Positions 9,659 to 18,156 of a stretch of DNA of 37,932 nt are shown piece by piece (positions within the stretch are counted from its first letter, which is position 1; each line of letters opens with the position of its first letter). The stretch is from Bacteroidales bacterium (GTDB taxonomy: Bacteria > Bacteroidota > Bacteroidia > Bacteroidales > Bacteroidaceae), in assembly GCA_015060885.1 (NCBI GenBank), contig SUXO01000020.1:1-37932 (forward strand), in the 5' to 3' direction. The notes below the pieces were generated by a model, which saw nothing but the letters and a program-made list of their open reading frames with translations, did not search any database and was not told the DNA's origin. A program made the translations under genes and the position numbers.

Positions 9659-9778
9659 GTGTTTATCTTTCTCGCATTTGCAGGGTGCTGTGGGACTTCC
9701 TCAGTTAGTCGCCTTGCGGCACCTAACTCGCGGGCAAACATTCCTCGCACTCTCTCCTGCAAATGCTCGGATAAACAC
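9659..9778. repeat. 120-bp nested inverted repeat; possible structured RNA or non-autonomous element
   Basis: Outer arms GTGTTTATC (9659-9667) and GATAAACAC (9770-9778) are perfect complements. Just inside, GCATTTGCAGG (9674-9684) pairs perfectly with CCTGCAAATGC (9756-9766). An inner hairpin AGTTAG..GCC-TTGC-GGC..CTAACT lies at 9703-9728. The nested stems point to a fold kept by selection or to a palindromic mobile repeat. The family is not recognised. Confidence 0.55.
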
Positions 9779-9931
9779 TGTGATTTTAACGGTGCCGGTT
9801 TCTTTTTAGAATTACCATTGCAGGAGATAATTCGTTACACAAAGGGCTGCGTGAGGTGACACAACTTATTAAAAAATCAACTTCTCCACACTAAATTTCT
9901 ACTGAACCGTTATTCTCGGCTATTCTCCAAT

Positions 9932-10005
9932 GTAGGGGCGTCACCGGTGTGTGCGCCCTGTTTCGCGTGGTGCTTTTTTGGGCAGACACATAGGTCTGCC
10001 CCTAC
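9932..10005. repeat. REP-like palindromic unit (GTAGGGG...CCCCTAC)
   Basis: Outer GTAGGGG (9932-9938) and CCCCTAC (9999-10005) bracket an imperfect hairpin GGGCGTCAC..GTGTGCGCCC and a perfect hairpin GGGCAGAC-ACATAG-GTCTGCCC (9980-10001). The pattern is that of short extragenic palindromes dispersed in bacterial chromosomes; no transposase is nearby. Confidence 0.5.
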
Positions 10006-10040
10006 GGCAGAATCGTAAACCTTCTATGCCGGGTGTTTTC

Positions 10041-10067
10041 GTTACTTTTTAAGCGACAAAAAGTAAA
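10041..10067. repeat. AT-rich inverted repeat (ACTTTTT/AAAAAGT)
   Basis: GTTACTTTTT and AAAAAGTAAAC flank a seven-base spacer. It is a third palindrome in the same intergenic stretch and could act as a weak terminator or be a dispersed repeat. Confidence 0.4.
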
Positions 10068-10206
10068 CAAATGAATTCAGGATAGAAAGAATAGTTCACG
10101 GATCACCGAGGATTTAAAAGTGAGAAATCTTTCCCTAACTTTTGCAAGTGAGTCATTTTTTTGCATATTATTTCCCGTAAATAAGACTTTTTAACTTTTT
10201 TGTTCG

Positions 10207-10214
10207 TATCTTCG
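10207..10214 (+). promoter_or_regulatory. Candidate -7 element (TATCTTCG) for the arabinose-5-phosphate isomerase gene
   Basis: TATCTTCG is the same octamer found in the purL promoter candidate at 22940-22947 and is close to TAnnTTTG. It lies 35 bp upstream of the ATG at 10250; the -33 region is only a T-rich tract. Confidence 0.45.
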
Positions 10215-10249
10215 CAGAACTTATTGAACCGAACAAACAAGAATAGAAT

Positions 10250-11197
10250 ATGATAGATGTAATAAGCGTTGCAAAAAAGTGCTTCCAGGACGAAGCTGAT
10301 GCGATTCTGAATCTCATTCCTAATCTCGACGATAACTTCACAAAGGCCATAGAACTCATTTATGAGAGTAAGGGTAAACTGATAGTTACCGGTGTTGGAA
10401 AATCGGGACATATCGGTGCAAAGATAGCTTCTACACTTGCAAGCACAGGTACTCCTGCATTCTTTGTAAATCCCCTCGACGCTTTCCACGGCGACTTGGG
10501 TATGTTCACCGGTGACGATGTTGTGCTTGCTATCTCCAATTCGGGACAGACCGACGAACTCTTGCGTTTCATCCCCCTGCTCAACGAGCGTAAGATACCC
10601 ATAATTTCAATGTCGGGAAATCCAAAATCACTGCTTGCAACATATTCCGATTGCCACCTGAATATTGCGGTTTCGCGCGAAGCCTGCCCGCTTAATCTGG
10701 CACCCACATCATCGACCACGGCAACGCTTGCAATGGGCGATGCCATTGCATGTGCATTGATGACAGTGCGCAAGTTCAAAGCATCCGACTTTGCACAGTT
10801 CCACCCGGGCGGTTCGCTCGGCCGTCGTCTGCTTGCGCGTGTAAAGGACTATATGATTTCATCCGACCTGCCCATTGTTACACGCGATTCCAAGATAAGT
10901 GATGCCCTGCTAAAAATAAGCAGCACCAAAATGGGTATTGCCATTGTGGTTGAAGAGGGTAAAGTTATGGGAGTTGTTACTGACGGCGACATACGTCGTG
11001 CAATGCAGTTCCATCAGGATATATTCTTCGAACTCACAGTGAAGGACCTTATGAGCCATAATCCCAAGACCATAAACGAGAATGCAAAGCTCGCCACTGC
11101 CGAAAAGATATTGCGCGAGCACAACATTCACTCGTTGATAGTTGTTAATTCCGAGGGACAGCTCGTGGGCGTAATTGACACGTTCAGCTGTATCTGA
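10250..11197 (+). CDS. kdsD: D-arabinose 5-phosphate isomerase, KpsF/GutQ family
   Basis: 315 residues, close to the usual length of KpsF/GutQ proteins. These cytoplasmic enzymes interconvert D-ribulose 5-phosphate and D-arabinose 5-phosphate, the first step toward KDO for lipopolysaccharide. A SIS sugar-isomerase domain covers about 30-170, with GVGKSGHIGAKIAST near 47 and the serine-rich NSGQTDE near 100; HPGGSLGRRLL near 187 is a family hallmark. Two CBS domains follow at about 205-260 and 268-315. The downstream CMP-sugar synthetase starts 19 bp after the stop, suggesting an operon for surface-sugar activation. Confidence 0.9.
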   Translation: MIDVISVAKKCFQDEADAILNLIPNLDDNFTKAIELIYESKGKLIVTGVGKSGHIGAKIASTLASTGTPAFFVNPLDAFHGDLGMFTGDDVVLAISNSGQTDELLRFIPLLNERKIPIISMSGNPKSLLATYSDCHLNIAVSREACPLNLAPTSSTTATLAMGDAIACALMTVRKFKASDFAQFHPGGSLGRRLLARVKDYMISSDLPIVTRDSKISDALLKISSTKMGIAIVVEEGKVMGVVTDGDIRRAMQFHQDIFFELTVKDLMSHNPKTINENAKLATAEKILREHNIHSLIVVNSEGQLVGVIDTFSCI

Positions 11198-11216
11198 TAA
11201 CTATAAATCAAGAGTT

Positions 11217-11855
11217 ATGAAGGTCGTGGCATTTGTTCCCATCCGCTTGAACAGCAAGCGAGTGGTTGGAAAGAATCTTAAACTTCTGGGCGGCAAGCCT
11301 ATGATGTGCTATCTGTTGGAGACGCTTGTACAGGTTCCGCAGATTGACGAGGTATATGTATATTGCAGCAGCGACGAGGTGCGCGAGTTTCTCCCCGCAG
11401 GTGTGAAACTGCTTAAACGCGATACAGCCCTCGACAGCGACACCGCGCTCGGCGAGGAGATATATGATGCCTTTGTGCGCGATGTTGATGCCGATGTCTA
11501 TATGCTTGCCCACACAACCTCTCCTTTTATAAAGGCCGATACAATATCCAAAGCCATTGACGAGGTTGTAAAGGGTGGCCACGATTCGGCTTTTTCGGCA
11601 CAGAAAATACAGACTTTCACTTGGTACGAAGGCAAGCCGCTAAACTATTCCCCAACTAGCATTCCCCGTACACAGACCATAGAGCCTGTTTTTGTAGAAA
11701 CGAGTGCTTTCTACATCTTCCGTCGCGATATTTGGGTGGAGCATCATCGCCGTGTGGGTTTCAATCCTTATATGGCACTTGTGGGCCCTGTCGAGGGTGT
11801 CGATATCGACTACCCCGAAGACTTTGAGTTTGCAGCCAGGATAATAGGTAAATGA
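11217..11855 (+). CDS. Acylneuraminate cytidylyltransferase-family protein (CMP-sugar synthetase)
   Basis: 212 residues from ATG at 11217. The frame extends upstream to 11175, but that would overlap the isomerase gene and adds residues before the normal N-terminal strand VVAFVPIRLNSKRV. That strand with the GKNLKLLGGKPM segment is the CTP-binding signature of NeuA-like enzymes, which transfer CMP from CTP to a nonulosonic acid. The PIRLNSKR form is nearer to NeuA/legionaminate/pseudaminate synthetases than to KdsB, although its neighbour is a KDO-pathway enzyme. Which sugar it activates cannot be decided from sequence. It probably shares a transcript with the upstream isomerase and ends at the hairpin 11855-11901. 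Confidence 0.8.
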   Translation: MKVVAFVPIRLNSKRVVGKNLKLLGGKPMMCYLLETLVQVPQIDEVYVYCSSDEVREFLPAGVKLLKRDTALDSDTALGEEIYDAFVRDVDADVYMLAHTTSPFIKADTISKAIDEVVKGGHDSAFSAQKIQTFTWYEGKPLNYSPTSIPRTQTIEPVFVETSAFYIFRRDIWVEHHRRVGFNPYMALVGPVEGVDIDYPEDFEFAARIIGK

Positions 11856-11910
11856 TTAAACAGTAAGAGGCTGTGCAATGCACTGCCTCTTACTGTTTAA
11901 TATTGTTTTC
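11855..11910 (+). terminator. Intrinsic terminator between convergent genes
   Basis: ATTAAACAGTAAGAGGC (11855-11871) and GCCTCTTACTGTTTAAT (11885-11901) form a perfect 17-bp stem; the loop holds a second small palindrome GTGCA-A-TGCAC. TATTGTTTTCTC follows on the plus strand. Because nuoN converges from the right, the hairpin may serve both directions. Confidence 0.85.
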
Positions 11911-11931
11911 TCTCTTGTCTGTGAGGCCTCT

Positions 11932-13356
11932 TTACATACCGAAACTTATACTGTTTATGCCACCATACACAAAACTGCAAATGCCAAGCGATATAATGCC
12001 AATGAGGCATATTGCAAGGCTTGCACGGGTTATGATGCTGCACTTGAATGGCGGCACAGGGGTATCGTTCCTGTTTATGTACATAGCCTTTACGATGAGC
12101 AGGTAGTAGTAGAGCGAAATAACGGTGTTTATGAGAGCAATGAACACCAGCACCTTGAACCCCGCACCAAAGGCACTCATAAATACAAAGAACTTGCTGA
12201 AAAAACCTGCAAAGGGCGGTATTCCCGCAAGCGAGAAGAGTGCAAGTGTGGTTAGAAAGGCAAGTTTGGGGTTGCTCTTGTAGAACCCGTCGAGTGTTTC
12301 ACGGCGCACCTCGTTCTTTATATTATGTTCCACGGCACCTATGACACCGAATACAGCGAGGTTGGCAAAAATGTAGACAAGTACATAATATACCATCGCG
12401 CTCATTCCTTGTGCCGTGCCACCAATCATCGCAAGCACAATGTAACCGGCTTGCGAAATGCTGCTGAACGCCATAAAACGCTTTATGTTGCGCTGTTTCA
12501 TAGCAAACAGGTTGGCAATGGTGATACTTGCCACGGTTGTAATGTAGAGAATTGTCTGCCACTGCTCTATCATTGGTGCAAACACCGTTGTGAGTACAAT
12601 GAAGAGTGTGAATGCAGCAGCTCCCTTTGAAATTACCGAAAGGTAGGCCGTGACGGCCGTGGGGGCACCCTCGTAGCTGTCGGCAGTCCACAGGTGGAAG
12701 GGTACAAGCGAAATCTTGAATCCAAGCCCGGCGAAGAACATTACAAGGGCATATATCTGCATTGGCGACGCTGTGAGTCCCTCGCGTACCTCGTTGTAGT
12801 AGAGCGAGCCTGTGGTGCCGTAAAGGAACGATATGCCGTAGAGCATTACAGCCGATGCGAACATCGAGGTGAGGATATATTTAATTCCGGCTTCGGCCGA
12901 ATGGTGGCGGTATTTGTCGAAGGCAACCATACAGGCCATAGGCAACGATGCGAGTTCTATTCCCACAAAGAGCAACAGGAAATGTCGCGCGCTTATCATA
13001 AAGTACATTCCCACAAGGGTGCTCAACAGCAGTATGTAGAATTCTCCCTGTTTGTAGTATGTGGTGGTTATGCGCAGCCACCGGTGTGCCTGCATCACCA
13101 CAATGGCACTGCCGAACGCAAGCATTGCCTTGACAAATACTATCATTGCATTGCTGTGGTACATCCCCTCGAAAAGGGTATATTCGCTTGTGTCGCGAAA
13201 ACATATTACGGTGTGCAGCAGCATTGCTACGCATACCAACGGGTGAAAATAGCGTCGTGAACGGCCGGTGTATATGAGGTCGTAGAGGAATATTATGAGG
13301 AAGAACCCAAGCAGGCTCGCCTCGGGGCGCATATGAAAGAATTGAATGTAATTCAT
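11932..13356 (-). CDS. nuoN: NADH-quinone oxidoreductase-type complex I subunit N
   Basis: 474 residues, a polytopic membrane protein with the proton-translocating antiporter-like core of NuoL/M/N (about 14 membrane helices). Family features include the conserved charged helix region [12 protein letters not shown], the [24 protein letters not shown] segment and the [14 protein letters not shown] helix. It is the last gene of the nuo operon, 19 bp after nuoM, and subunit N is normally at the end of such operons. It forms one of three proton pathways in the membrane arm. Confidence 0.95.
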   Translation of the reverse strand: MNYIQFFHMRPEASLLGFFLIIFLYDLIYTGRSRRYFHPLVCVAMLLHTVICFRDTSEYTLFEGMYHSNAMIVFVKAMLAFGSAIVVMQAHRWLRITTTYYKQGEFYILLLSTLVGMYFMISARHFLLLFVGIELASLPMACMVAFDKYRHHSAEAGIKYILTSMFASAVMLYGISFLYGTTGSLYYNEVREGLTASPMQIYALVMFFAGLGFKISLVPFHLWTADSYEGAPTAVTAYLSVISKGAAAFTLFIVLTTVFAPMIEQWQTILYITTVASITIANLFAMKQRNIKRFMAFSSISQAGYIVLAMIGGTAQGMSAMVYYVLVYIFANLAVFGVIGAVEHNIKNEVRRETLDGFYKSNPKLAFLTTLALFSLAGIPPFAGFFSKFFVFMSAFGAGFKVLVFIALINTVISLYYYLLIVKAMYINRNDTPVPPFKCSIITRASLAICLIGIISLGICSFVYGGINSISFGM

Positions 13357-13375
13357 AAAAGTGCTTTATTGTTCT

Positions 13376-14860
13376 TTATGGTTGTATGTTAGTAATGATG
13401 TTTGCAACGCCGCCCTCAATAAGGTGGCTCACCCACATAGGTGCAATGCCGAGGGCAGCCACGCACACCACAAGGCAGATGATGGTGAAACGCTCGTCCC
13501 AACGGGCATCGGTGAGCAGTTTGTGCTCCTCGTTTTCCGGTTCGCCGTACAGTATGCGCCCCACAACACGCAGAATGTACACAGCTGTTATCACAATGCT
13601 TGTGCAGGCAATTATGGTTACCGTGCGGTGGAAAATGTCATCTGTTTCAAAGGCCCCCACAAATATTGTCATTTCGGCAACAAAACCACTGAACCCCGGC
13701 AGTCCCAGGTTGGCCAGTCCGGCAATTATGTAGGTCACGGCAAGGAAAGGCATTATCTTCATAAGGCCGCGCATCTTGTTTATGTCGCGCGTGTGTGTAC
13801 GGCCGTAAATCATACCTATCACGGCGAAGAAGAGGGCGGTCATAAGCCCGTGCGACAGCATTTGCAGTATGGCACCCGTGCAGGCGGTGCGTGTGCTCAT
13901 AAGAAGGGCGAAAAGCACAAGGCCGCAGTGCGACACCGAAGAGTAGGCATTTATATATTTGAGGTCGGTCTGGCTTATCGCGCTCAATGCGCCATAGACA
14001 ACGCTTATGGTAGTAAGTATTATGAATATCCACGCGAGGTCGTGGGCAGCTTGGGGCAACAGGTACATAGCTATGCGGAAACAGCCGTAACCGCCCAGTT
14101 TCATCAGCACGCCCGCGTGCAGCATAGAGACGGCTGTGGGGGCACAGGCGTGTCCGTCGGGGCTCCAAGTGTGGAAAGGGAACAACGCGCCAAGCACGCC
14201 GAACCCAATGAATGTAAGCGGGAAGAATACATATTGCACCTCGCGTGCAATGTTTCCCATTGCGGCAATCTCGTTTATGTTCATTGTGGTTGCTCCGCTA
14301 CCATAGTATATGCCCAGAATGCCTATAAGCAGGAATGCCGAGCCGCCCATGAGCATAAGCGTGAGTTTCATTGCCGAATACTCCTTGCGGCCGCTGCCCC
14401 AAACGCCAATGAGCAGGTACATGGGTATGAGCGCGGTTTCGTAGAACATGAACATTGCGAAGAGGTCGGTCGATATGAAGAAGCCGTAAACGCCGGCCGA
14501 CAGCAGCGTGTACCACAGGAAGAACTCCTTTGTCATCGGTTTCAGCCTCCACGAAGCGAACGTGCCGGTAAACACAATTATGGAGGAGAGCAAGAGCATT
14601 GCCACCGAAATTCCGTCGACACCGATGGAGTAGTTTATGTTCAGCGGTGCATACCAGCTCCACGAGTCGCAGTAGAGCATAGCGGCTGTGTTGCCGGCAT
14701 TGCGCAGGGCAATAAAATCTATTGTAAGGTAAACCGACAGGGCAAGCAGCAGGGTGGAACCTGCAACCATAGCTGCGCGTGTCTGCTGCAATGTGCGGCT
14801 ACACCACAGTGCAAGCAGCATTAGCAGGGGAATTATTACAAAGAGGTTCAGTATATTCAT
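13376..14860 (-). CDS. nuoM: Complex I subunit M (proton-pumping membrane subunit)
   Basis: 494 residues, multi-spanning antiporter-like subunit. It carries the typical NuoM elements YSIGVDGISVAMLLL near the N-terminus, a conserved glutamate in FMFYETALIPMYLLIGVWG, and PFHTWSPDGHACAPTAVSMLHAGVLMKLGGYG with functional lysine and histidines. It sits 9 bp after nuoL and 19 bp before nuoN. Within complex I it is the middle proton-pumping unit. Confidence 0.95.
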   Translation of the reverse strand: MNILNLFVIIPLLMLLALWCSRTLQQTRAAMVAGSTLLLALSVYLTIDFIALRNAGNTAAMLYCDSWSWYAPLNINYSIGVDGISVAMLLLSSIIVFTGTFASWRLKPMTKEFFLWYTLLSAGVYGFFISTDLFAMFMFYETALIPMYLLIGVWGSGRKEYSAMKLTLMLMGGSAFLLIGILGIYYGSGATTMNINEIAAMGNIAREVQYVFFPLTFIGFGVLGALFPFHTWSPDGHACAPTAVSMLHAGVLMKLGGYGCFRIAMYLLPQAAHDLAWIFIILTTISVVYGALSAISQTDLKYINAYSSVSHCGLVLFALLMSTRTACTGAILQMLSHGLMTALFFAVIGMIYGRTHTRDINKMRGLMKIMPFLAVTYIIAGLANLGLPGFSGFVAEMTIFVGAFETDDIFHRTVTIIACTSIVITAVYILRVVGRILYGEPENEEHKLLTDARWDERFTIICLVVCVAALGIAPMWVSHLIEGGVANIITNIQP

Positions 14861-14869
14861 AGCTATTCT

Positions 14870-16795
14870 TTATGCAAGGTATATGAGTACAAGTATTATT
14901 ATAAGTGCACCGCTGAGGAACCACACGCTGTAAGACTGCACGTTGCCGCTCTGTACGGGGCGTATGAAGGTCGCTGCTTTCTGTGTGCCGGCCGCCAGCT
15001 TGTCGAGCGTTCCGTCGATGAATTTGCGGTCGAACCAGGCAATGGGGCGGCTTATGCAGTTGAATATAACCTTCTTCGTGACAAAGAGCCACAGGTCGTC
15101 GATGTAGAAACGGTTGTAGGCGGCCGACATAAGTTCGCGCAAGCTGCTGTTGAGCCCGCGTGTTATGCGGCTGTTGCCGCTCTTGTACATAAGGGTGGCA
15201 AGGAATATGGCTCCAACAGCAAGTGCAATGCTTGTAGCTGCCACACTCTTGTCGATGTGTATCGCGTATGCCGTGCCGTTGCTGCTTATGAACCGGCCGA
15301 ATGGAATGAACCCGGCAACGCAGCTGATGGCTGCAAGGATAATGAGCGGAACAGTCATTGTGGCAGGTGCCTCGTGGGGTTTGTGGGGCTTGTGGGTGGT
15401 GCGCCCTGCATCGTAGAGTGCCTTCTGCTCTTCGTAATGGCTTTTGCCCCAGAAGATGAGATAATAGAGACGGAACATATAAAAAGCGGTGAGCGCGGCA
15501 ACAAAGCTCATAAAAAGCCCTGTCGCGTTGGAGTAGGCATAGCAGGCTGCCAAAATCTCGTCCTTGCTGAAAAACCCGCTAAATGGCGGTATGCCGGCAA
15601 TGGCAAGGCAGGCTATCAGGAATGTGATGTGGGTGATGGGCATATAGCGTCGCAACCCGCCCATATACATCTTCTCGTTGCTGTGAACGCTGTGTATTAT
15701 GGCTCCGGCACCCAGGAACAGCAACCCCTTGAACATCGCGTGGGTAAACAGGTGGAACATCGAAGCCATATATCCGAGCCCGCCGTTGTGGGGGTCGGCC
15801 GATGTGCACACGCCAAGAGCAACCATCATAAATGCAATCTGTGATATGGTAGAAAAGGCCAGTACACGTTTTATGTCGGTCTGCACGCAGGCCACCACGG
15901 CTGCATATAGTGCGGTGAAGGCCCCCGCGTATGCAATTATATGCAGCACGTCGGGCGCATACTCCACAAAGAGCGGGAACATACGCGCTACAAGATATAC
16001 GCCTGCAACAACCATTGTGGCGGCGTGTATAAGTGCCGACACGGGCGTGGGGCCCTCCATTGCATCGGGCAACCATATATGCAGGGGGAACATCGCGCTC
16101 TTTCCAGCACCGCCCACGAACATCAGTCCCAGGGCCGTGGGCAATACTCCGCTTGCTGCTATGAGCGCACTCTCTTGTGGAGCGAAAGTGAATGTGCCGG
16201 TGTAATATCCGTAAATGAGTATGCCGATGAGGAAAAAGAGGTCGGCAAAGCGTGTCACGATAAATGCCTTTTTCGATGCCGCAATGGCCGCAGGCTTTGT
16301 GTAGTAGAACCCTATGAGCAGGTACGATGATACTCCCACAAGTTCCCAGAATATATACATCTGGAATATGTTGGTTGCAACCACAAGCCCCAGCATCGAG
16401 AATGTGAACAGCGAGAGGAATGTATAATATCGCTGGAACCCTCGCTCGCCCTTCATATATCCCAGTGAATAAATGTGTACCATAAGGCTCACGGTCGATA
16501 TGACAATGAGCATCATCACCGAAATCGGGTCGAGCATAATGCCCAGGTCGATGCTTAACGTATCGCCCAGTGGCAACCACTCAATGTTGAACGGCGTTAT
16601 CGTGGCAAAAATGCCCTCGGCAGTGCGCCCTGCACCAAAATATATGGCAGCGGTGGCGTATGCCAGAACGGTTACTGCCGTCAGCGTGGCTGTGCCTGTT
16701 ATGCCTGCCGCCTTGTGCGACATAAATTTGCCTGCAAGAGCCAGTGTGAGAAAACTCAACAGGGGCAAGGCGAGTATCGAAAGTGTGAAATCCAT
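14870..16795 (-). CDS. nuoL: Complex I subunit L (distal proton-pumping membrane subunit)
   Basis: 641 residues, normal for NuoL. Antiporter-like core helices include FSMLGLVVATNIFQMYIFWELVGVSSYLLIGFYY and FPLHIWLPDAMEGPTPVSALIHAATMVVAGVYL. The C-terminal extension after about residue 500 should contain the lateral helix that runs along the membrane arm. It is separated from nuoK by 69 bp, the widest gap in the operon; that gap carries an imperfect inverted repeat described separately. Confidence 0.95.
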   Translation of the reverse strand: MDFTLSILALPLLSFLTLALAGKFMSHKAAGITGTATLTAVTVLAYATAAIYFGAGRTAEGIFATITPFNIEWLPLGDTLSIDLGIMLDPISVMMLIVISTVSLMVHIYSLGYMKGERGFQRYYTFLSLFTFSMLGLVVATNIFQMYIFWELVGVSSYLLIGFYYTKPAAIAASKKAFIVTRFADLFFLIGILIYGYYTGTFTFAPQESALIAASGVLPTALGLMFVGGAGKSAMFPLHIWLPDAMEGPTPVSALIHAATMVVAGVYLVARMFPLFVEYAPDVLHIIAYAGAFTALYAAVVACVQTDIKRVLAFSTISQIAFMMVALGVCTSADPHNGGLGYMASMFHLFTHAMFKGLLFLGAGAIIHSVHSNEKMYMGGLRRYMPITHITFLIACLAIAGIPPFSGFFSKDEILAACYAYSNATGLFMSFVAALTAFYMFRLYYLIFWGKSHYEEQKALYDAGRTTHKPHKPHEAPATMTVPLIILAAISCVAGFIPFGRFISSNGTAYAIHIDKSVAATSIALAVGAIFLATLMYKSGNSRITRGLNSSLRELMSAAYNRFYIDDLWLFVTKKVIFNCISRPIAWFDRKFIDGTLDKLAAGTQKAATFIRPVQSGNVQSYSVWFLSGALIIILVLIYLA

Positions 16796-16864
16796 TGCTT
16801 CTTGGAAACTGTTTAAATTTCTTGTAAAATATATATCAAAGCTGAATAAATCTCAAACAGCTTC
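16796..16864 (-). repeat. Imperfect inverted repeat in the nuoK-nuoL gap
   Basis: On the minus strand GAAGCTGTTTGAGATTT and AAATTTAAACAGTTTC are near-complementary 16-17-bp arms around about 27 bp. The second arm, extended to 21 bp (16802-16822), recurs exactly upstream of purL at 22878-22898. It could attenuate or process the nuo transcript between K and L, or be a dispersed repeat. Confidence 0.5.
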
Positions 16865-17176
16865 TTAATGTTTAAGTTCTCTCAATCGTTTGATGTGTAT
16901 CGAGTGTATGTTGCGGTACACGTTTATTATTATGGCTATTGCCACGGCAGTTTCGGCAGCTGCAATTCCAATGCCGAAGATTGCGAACACATACCCTTCG
17001 AGCAGGCCGGGGTGGCAGTAGGCATTGAACACTGCAAAGTTTATATCCACGGCGTTGAGCATAAGTTCGGTGCTTATGAGCAACGATACGAGGTTGCGTC
17101 GGGTGAAGAACCCGAATACTCCTATAAAAAAGAGTATTGCCGACAGTATAAGAAAGTAGTGTGCAGGTATTATCAT
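16865..17176 (-). CDS. nuoK: Complex I subunit K
   Basis: 103 residues with three predicted membrane helices. The helix-2 pattern LVSLLISTELMLNAVDINF contains the conserved glutamate of NuoK that takes part in proton transfer, and FGIGIAAAETAVAIAIIINVYR holds the second one. Only 6 bp separate it from nuoJ. Confidence 0.93.
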   Translation of the reverse strand: MIIPAHYFLILSAILFFIGVFGFFTRRNLVSLLISTELMLNAVDINFAVFNAYCHPGLLEGYVFAIFGIGIAAAETAVAIAIIINVYRNIHSIHIKRLRELKH

Positions 17177-17182
17177 GGCTCT

Positions 17183-17692
17183 CTATTTTTTGCGTGCGAT
17201 AAGTATTGCTCCCACCGTGCAGGCGAGCAGCAGTATGCTCAGTACCTCGAACGGCAGTATGTAGTTATAGCGGTCGGTTCCCATTATTGCCAGGCCGAGC
17301 GATTTCATAGGTACATCTTTTCCCATAAAGTGCGTAGCATCGAAGGCGGTGGAATCTATAAGGTATATTGTTATGACTGCTCCCGAAAGGGCCGACAGGA
17401 GTCCGGCAAGGTAACGCAGTTTCGACGTGTGCGTGATGTCGATGCTTCCTTTGCCAATGAGCAGAATGGCGAATATGAAAAGCACCACAATACCGCCCGC
17501 ATACACCGTTATCTGCACCGCTCCCAAGAACGTGTAGTGCAACATAAAGTATAGGCCGGCAGTGCCGAAGAGCACGAACAGCAGCAGGGTGGCGGCGCGC
17601 ATAATGCGGCTCGACGTAACAGCGAACATTGCTGCCAGAATCATAAAGAGAGCAAGCCCCGAAAATATAAAAAGGTTATTGTGAAACTCCAT
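17183..17692 (-). CDS. nuoJ: Complex I subunit J
   Basis: 169 residues, five membrane helices expected. The conserved NuoJ core YAGGIVVLFIFAILLIG (helix 3) is present. The C-terminal part is shorter and more variable, as in other members. It follows nuoI after 5 bp and precedes nuoK by 6 bp. Confidence 0.92.
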   Translation of the reverse strand: MEFHNNLFIFSGLALFMILAAMFAVTSSRIMRAATLLLFVLFGTAGLYFMLHYTFLGAVQITVYAGGIVVLFIFAILLIGKGSIDITHTSKLRYLAGLLSALSGAVITIYLIDSTAFDATHFMGKDVPMKSLGLAIMGTDRYNYILPFEVLSILLLACTVGAILIARKK

Positions 17693-17697
17693 ATTCT

Positions 17698-18144
17698 CTA
17701 TCTGTTTAGTTTAAGTACAAGTTTGCTGCGGTCGAACACCGCGTTCTCAAAGTCGTTGTTGAAGCGTATTGCATCCTTCGGGCAGGCATTCACGCAAAGC
17801 TGGCAGAATGTGCAACTGCCCAGGTCGTAGCTGTATTCGGCCAGCACTTTGCGGCTCTTTCCTGTGGCCTCGTCGGTAATGGTCGATGTGGTGATGCTTA
17901 TGGTACCGTTGGGGCAGGCATTTTCGCACAGCCTGCAAGCAATGCAACGGTTGCGCCCCTCCTCGTCGAGGGGCATATAAAGGCGTGCGCGGTGTCTTTC
18001 GGGTATGTGCAGCGTGGCGCGGTTTTCGGGGTACTGCTCGGTAACCTTCGGTCTGAAAAACTCAACGACAGTTGTCTTTAAGCCGGTGAGCAGCGAAGCC
18101 ACCGTAGTGGCAACAATTCCTATGTATGTATCTTTAATTCTCAT
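17698..18144 (-). CDS. nuoI: Complex I subunit I, two-[4Fe-4S] ferredoxin-like subunit
   Basis: 148 residues. Two cluster motifs CIACRLCENACPNG and CTFCQLCVNACPKD (CxxCxxCxxxCP) bind the N6a and N6b [4Fe-4S] clusters that carry electrons toward NuoB. An N-terminal amphipathic segment fits membrane attachment. Since NuoEFG are absent, the electron donor to this subunit is not NADH through NuoF; in related Bacteroidota the natural donor is unresolved, with ferredoxin or flavodoxin as candidates. Confidence 0.95.
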   Translation of the reverse strand: MRIKDTYIGIVATTVASLLTGLKTTVVEFFRPKVTEQYPENRATLHIPERHRARLYMPLDEEGRNRCIACRLCENACPNGTISITTSTITDEATGKSRKVLAEYSYDLGSCTFCQLCVNACPKDAIRFNNDFENAVFDRSKLVLKLNR

Positions 18145-18156
18145 ATCTTCAATAAT

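Larger units (their letters stand above)
9367..10249. other. Gene-poor stretch rich in inverted repeats
   Basis: Nearly 900 bp without a credible gene. The open frame at 9507-9809 (100 codons) lies on structured repeat DNA and has no recognisable domain. The motif GTTATTCT and close variants recurs (near 9429, 9519 and 9908). Several hairpins, listed separately, fill the middle and right part. The last 100 bp contain the candidate promoter of the next gene. Confidence 0.6.

Noticed and set aside
9507-9809. 100-codon open frame in the palindromic region
   Set aside because: It coincides with nested inverted repeats, has no promoter of the Bacteroidota type and no recognisable domain.
13361-14824. 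487-codon open frame on the plus strand
   Set aside because: Antisense of nuoM; very rich in His, Cys and Ala with no membrane pattern or known motif.
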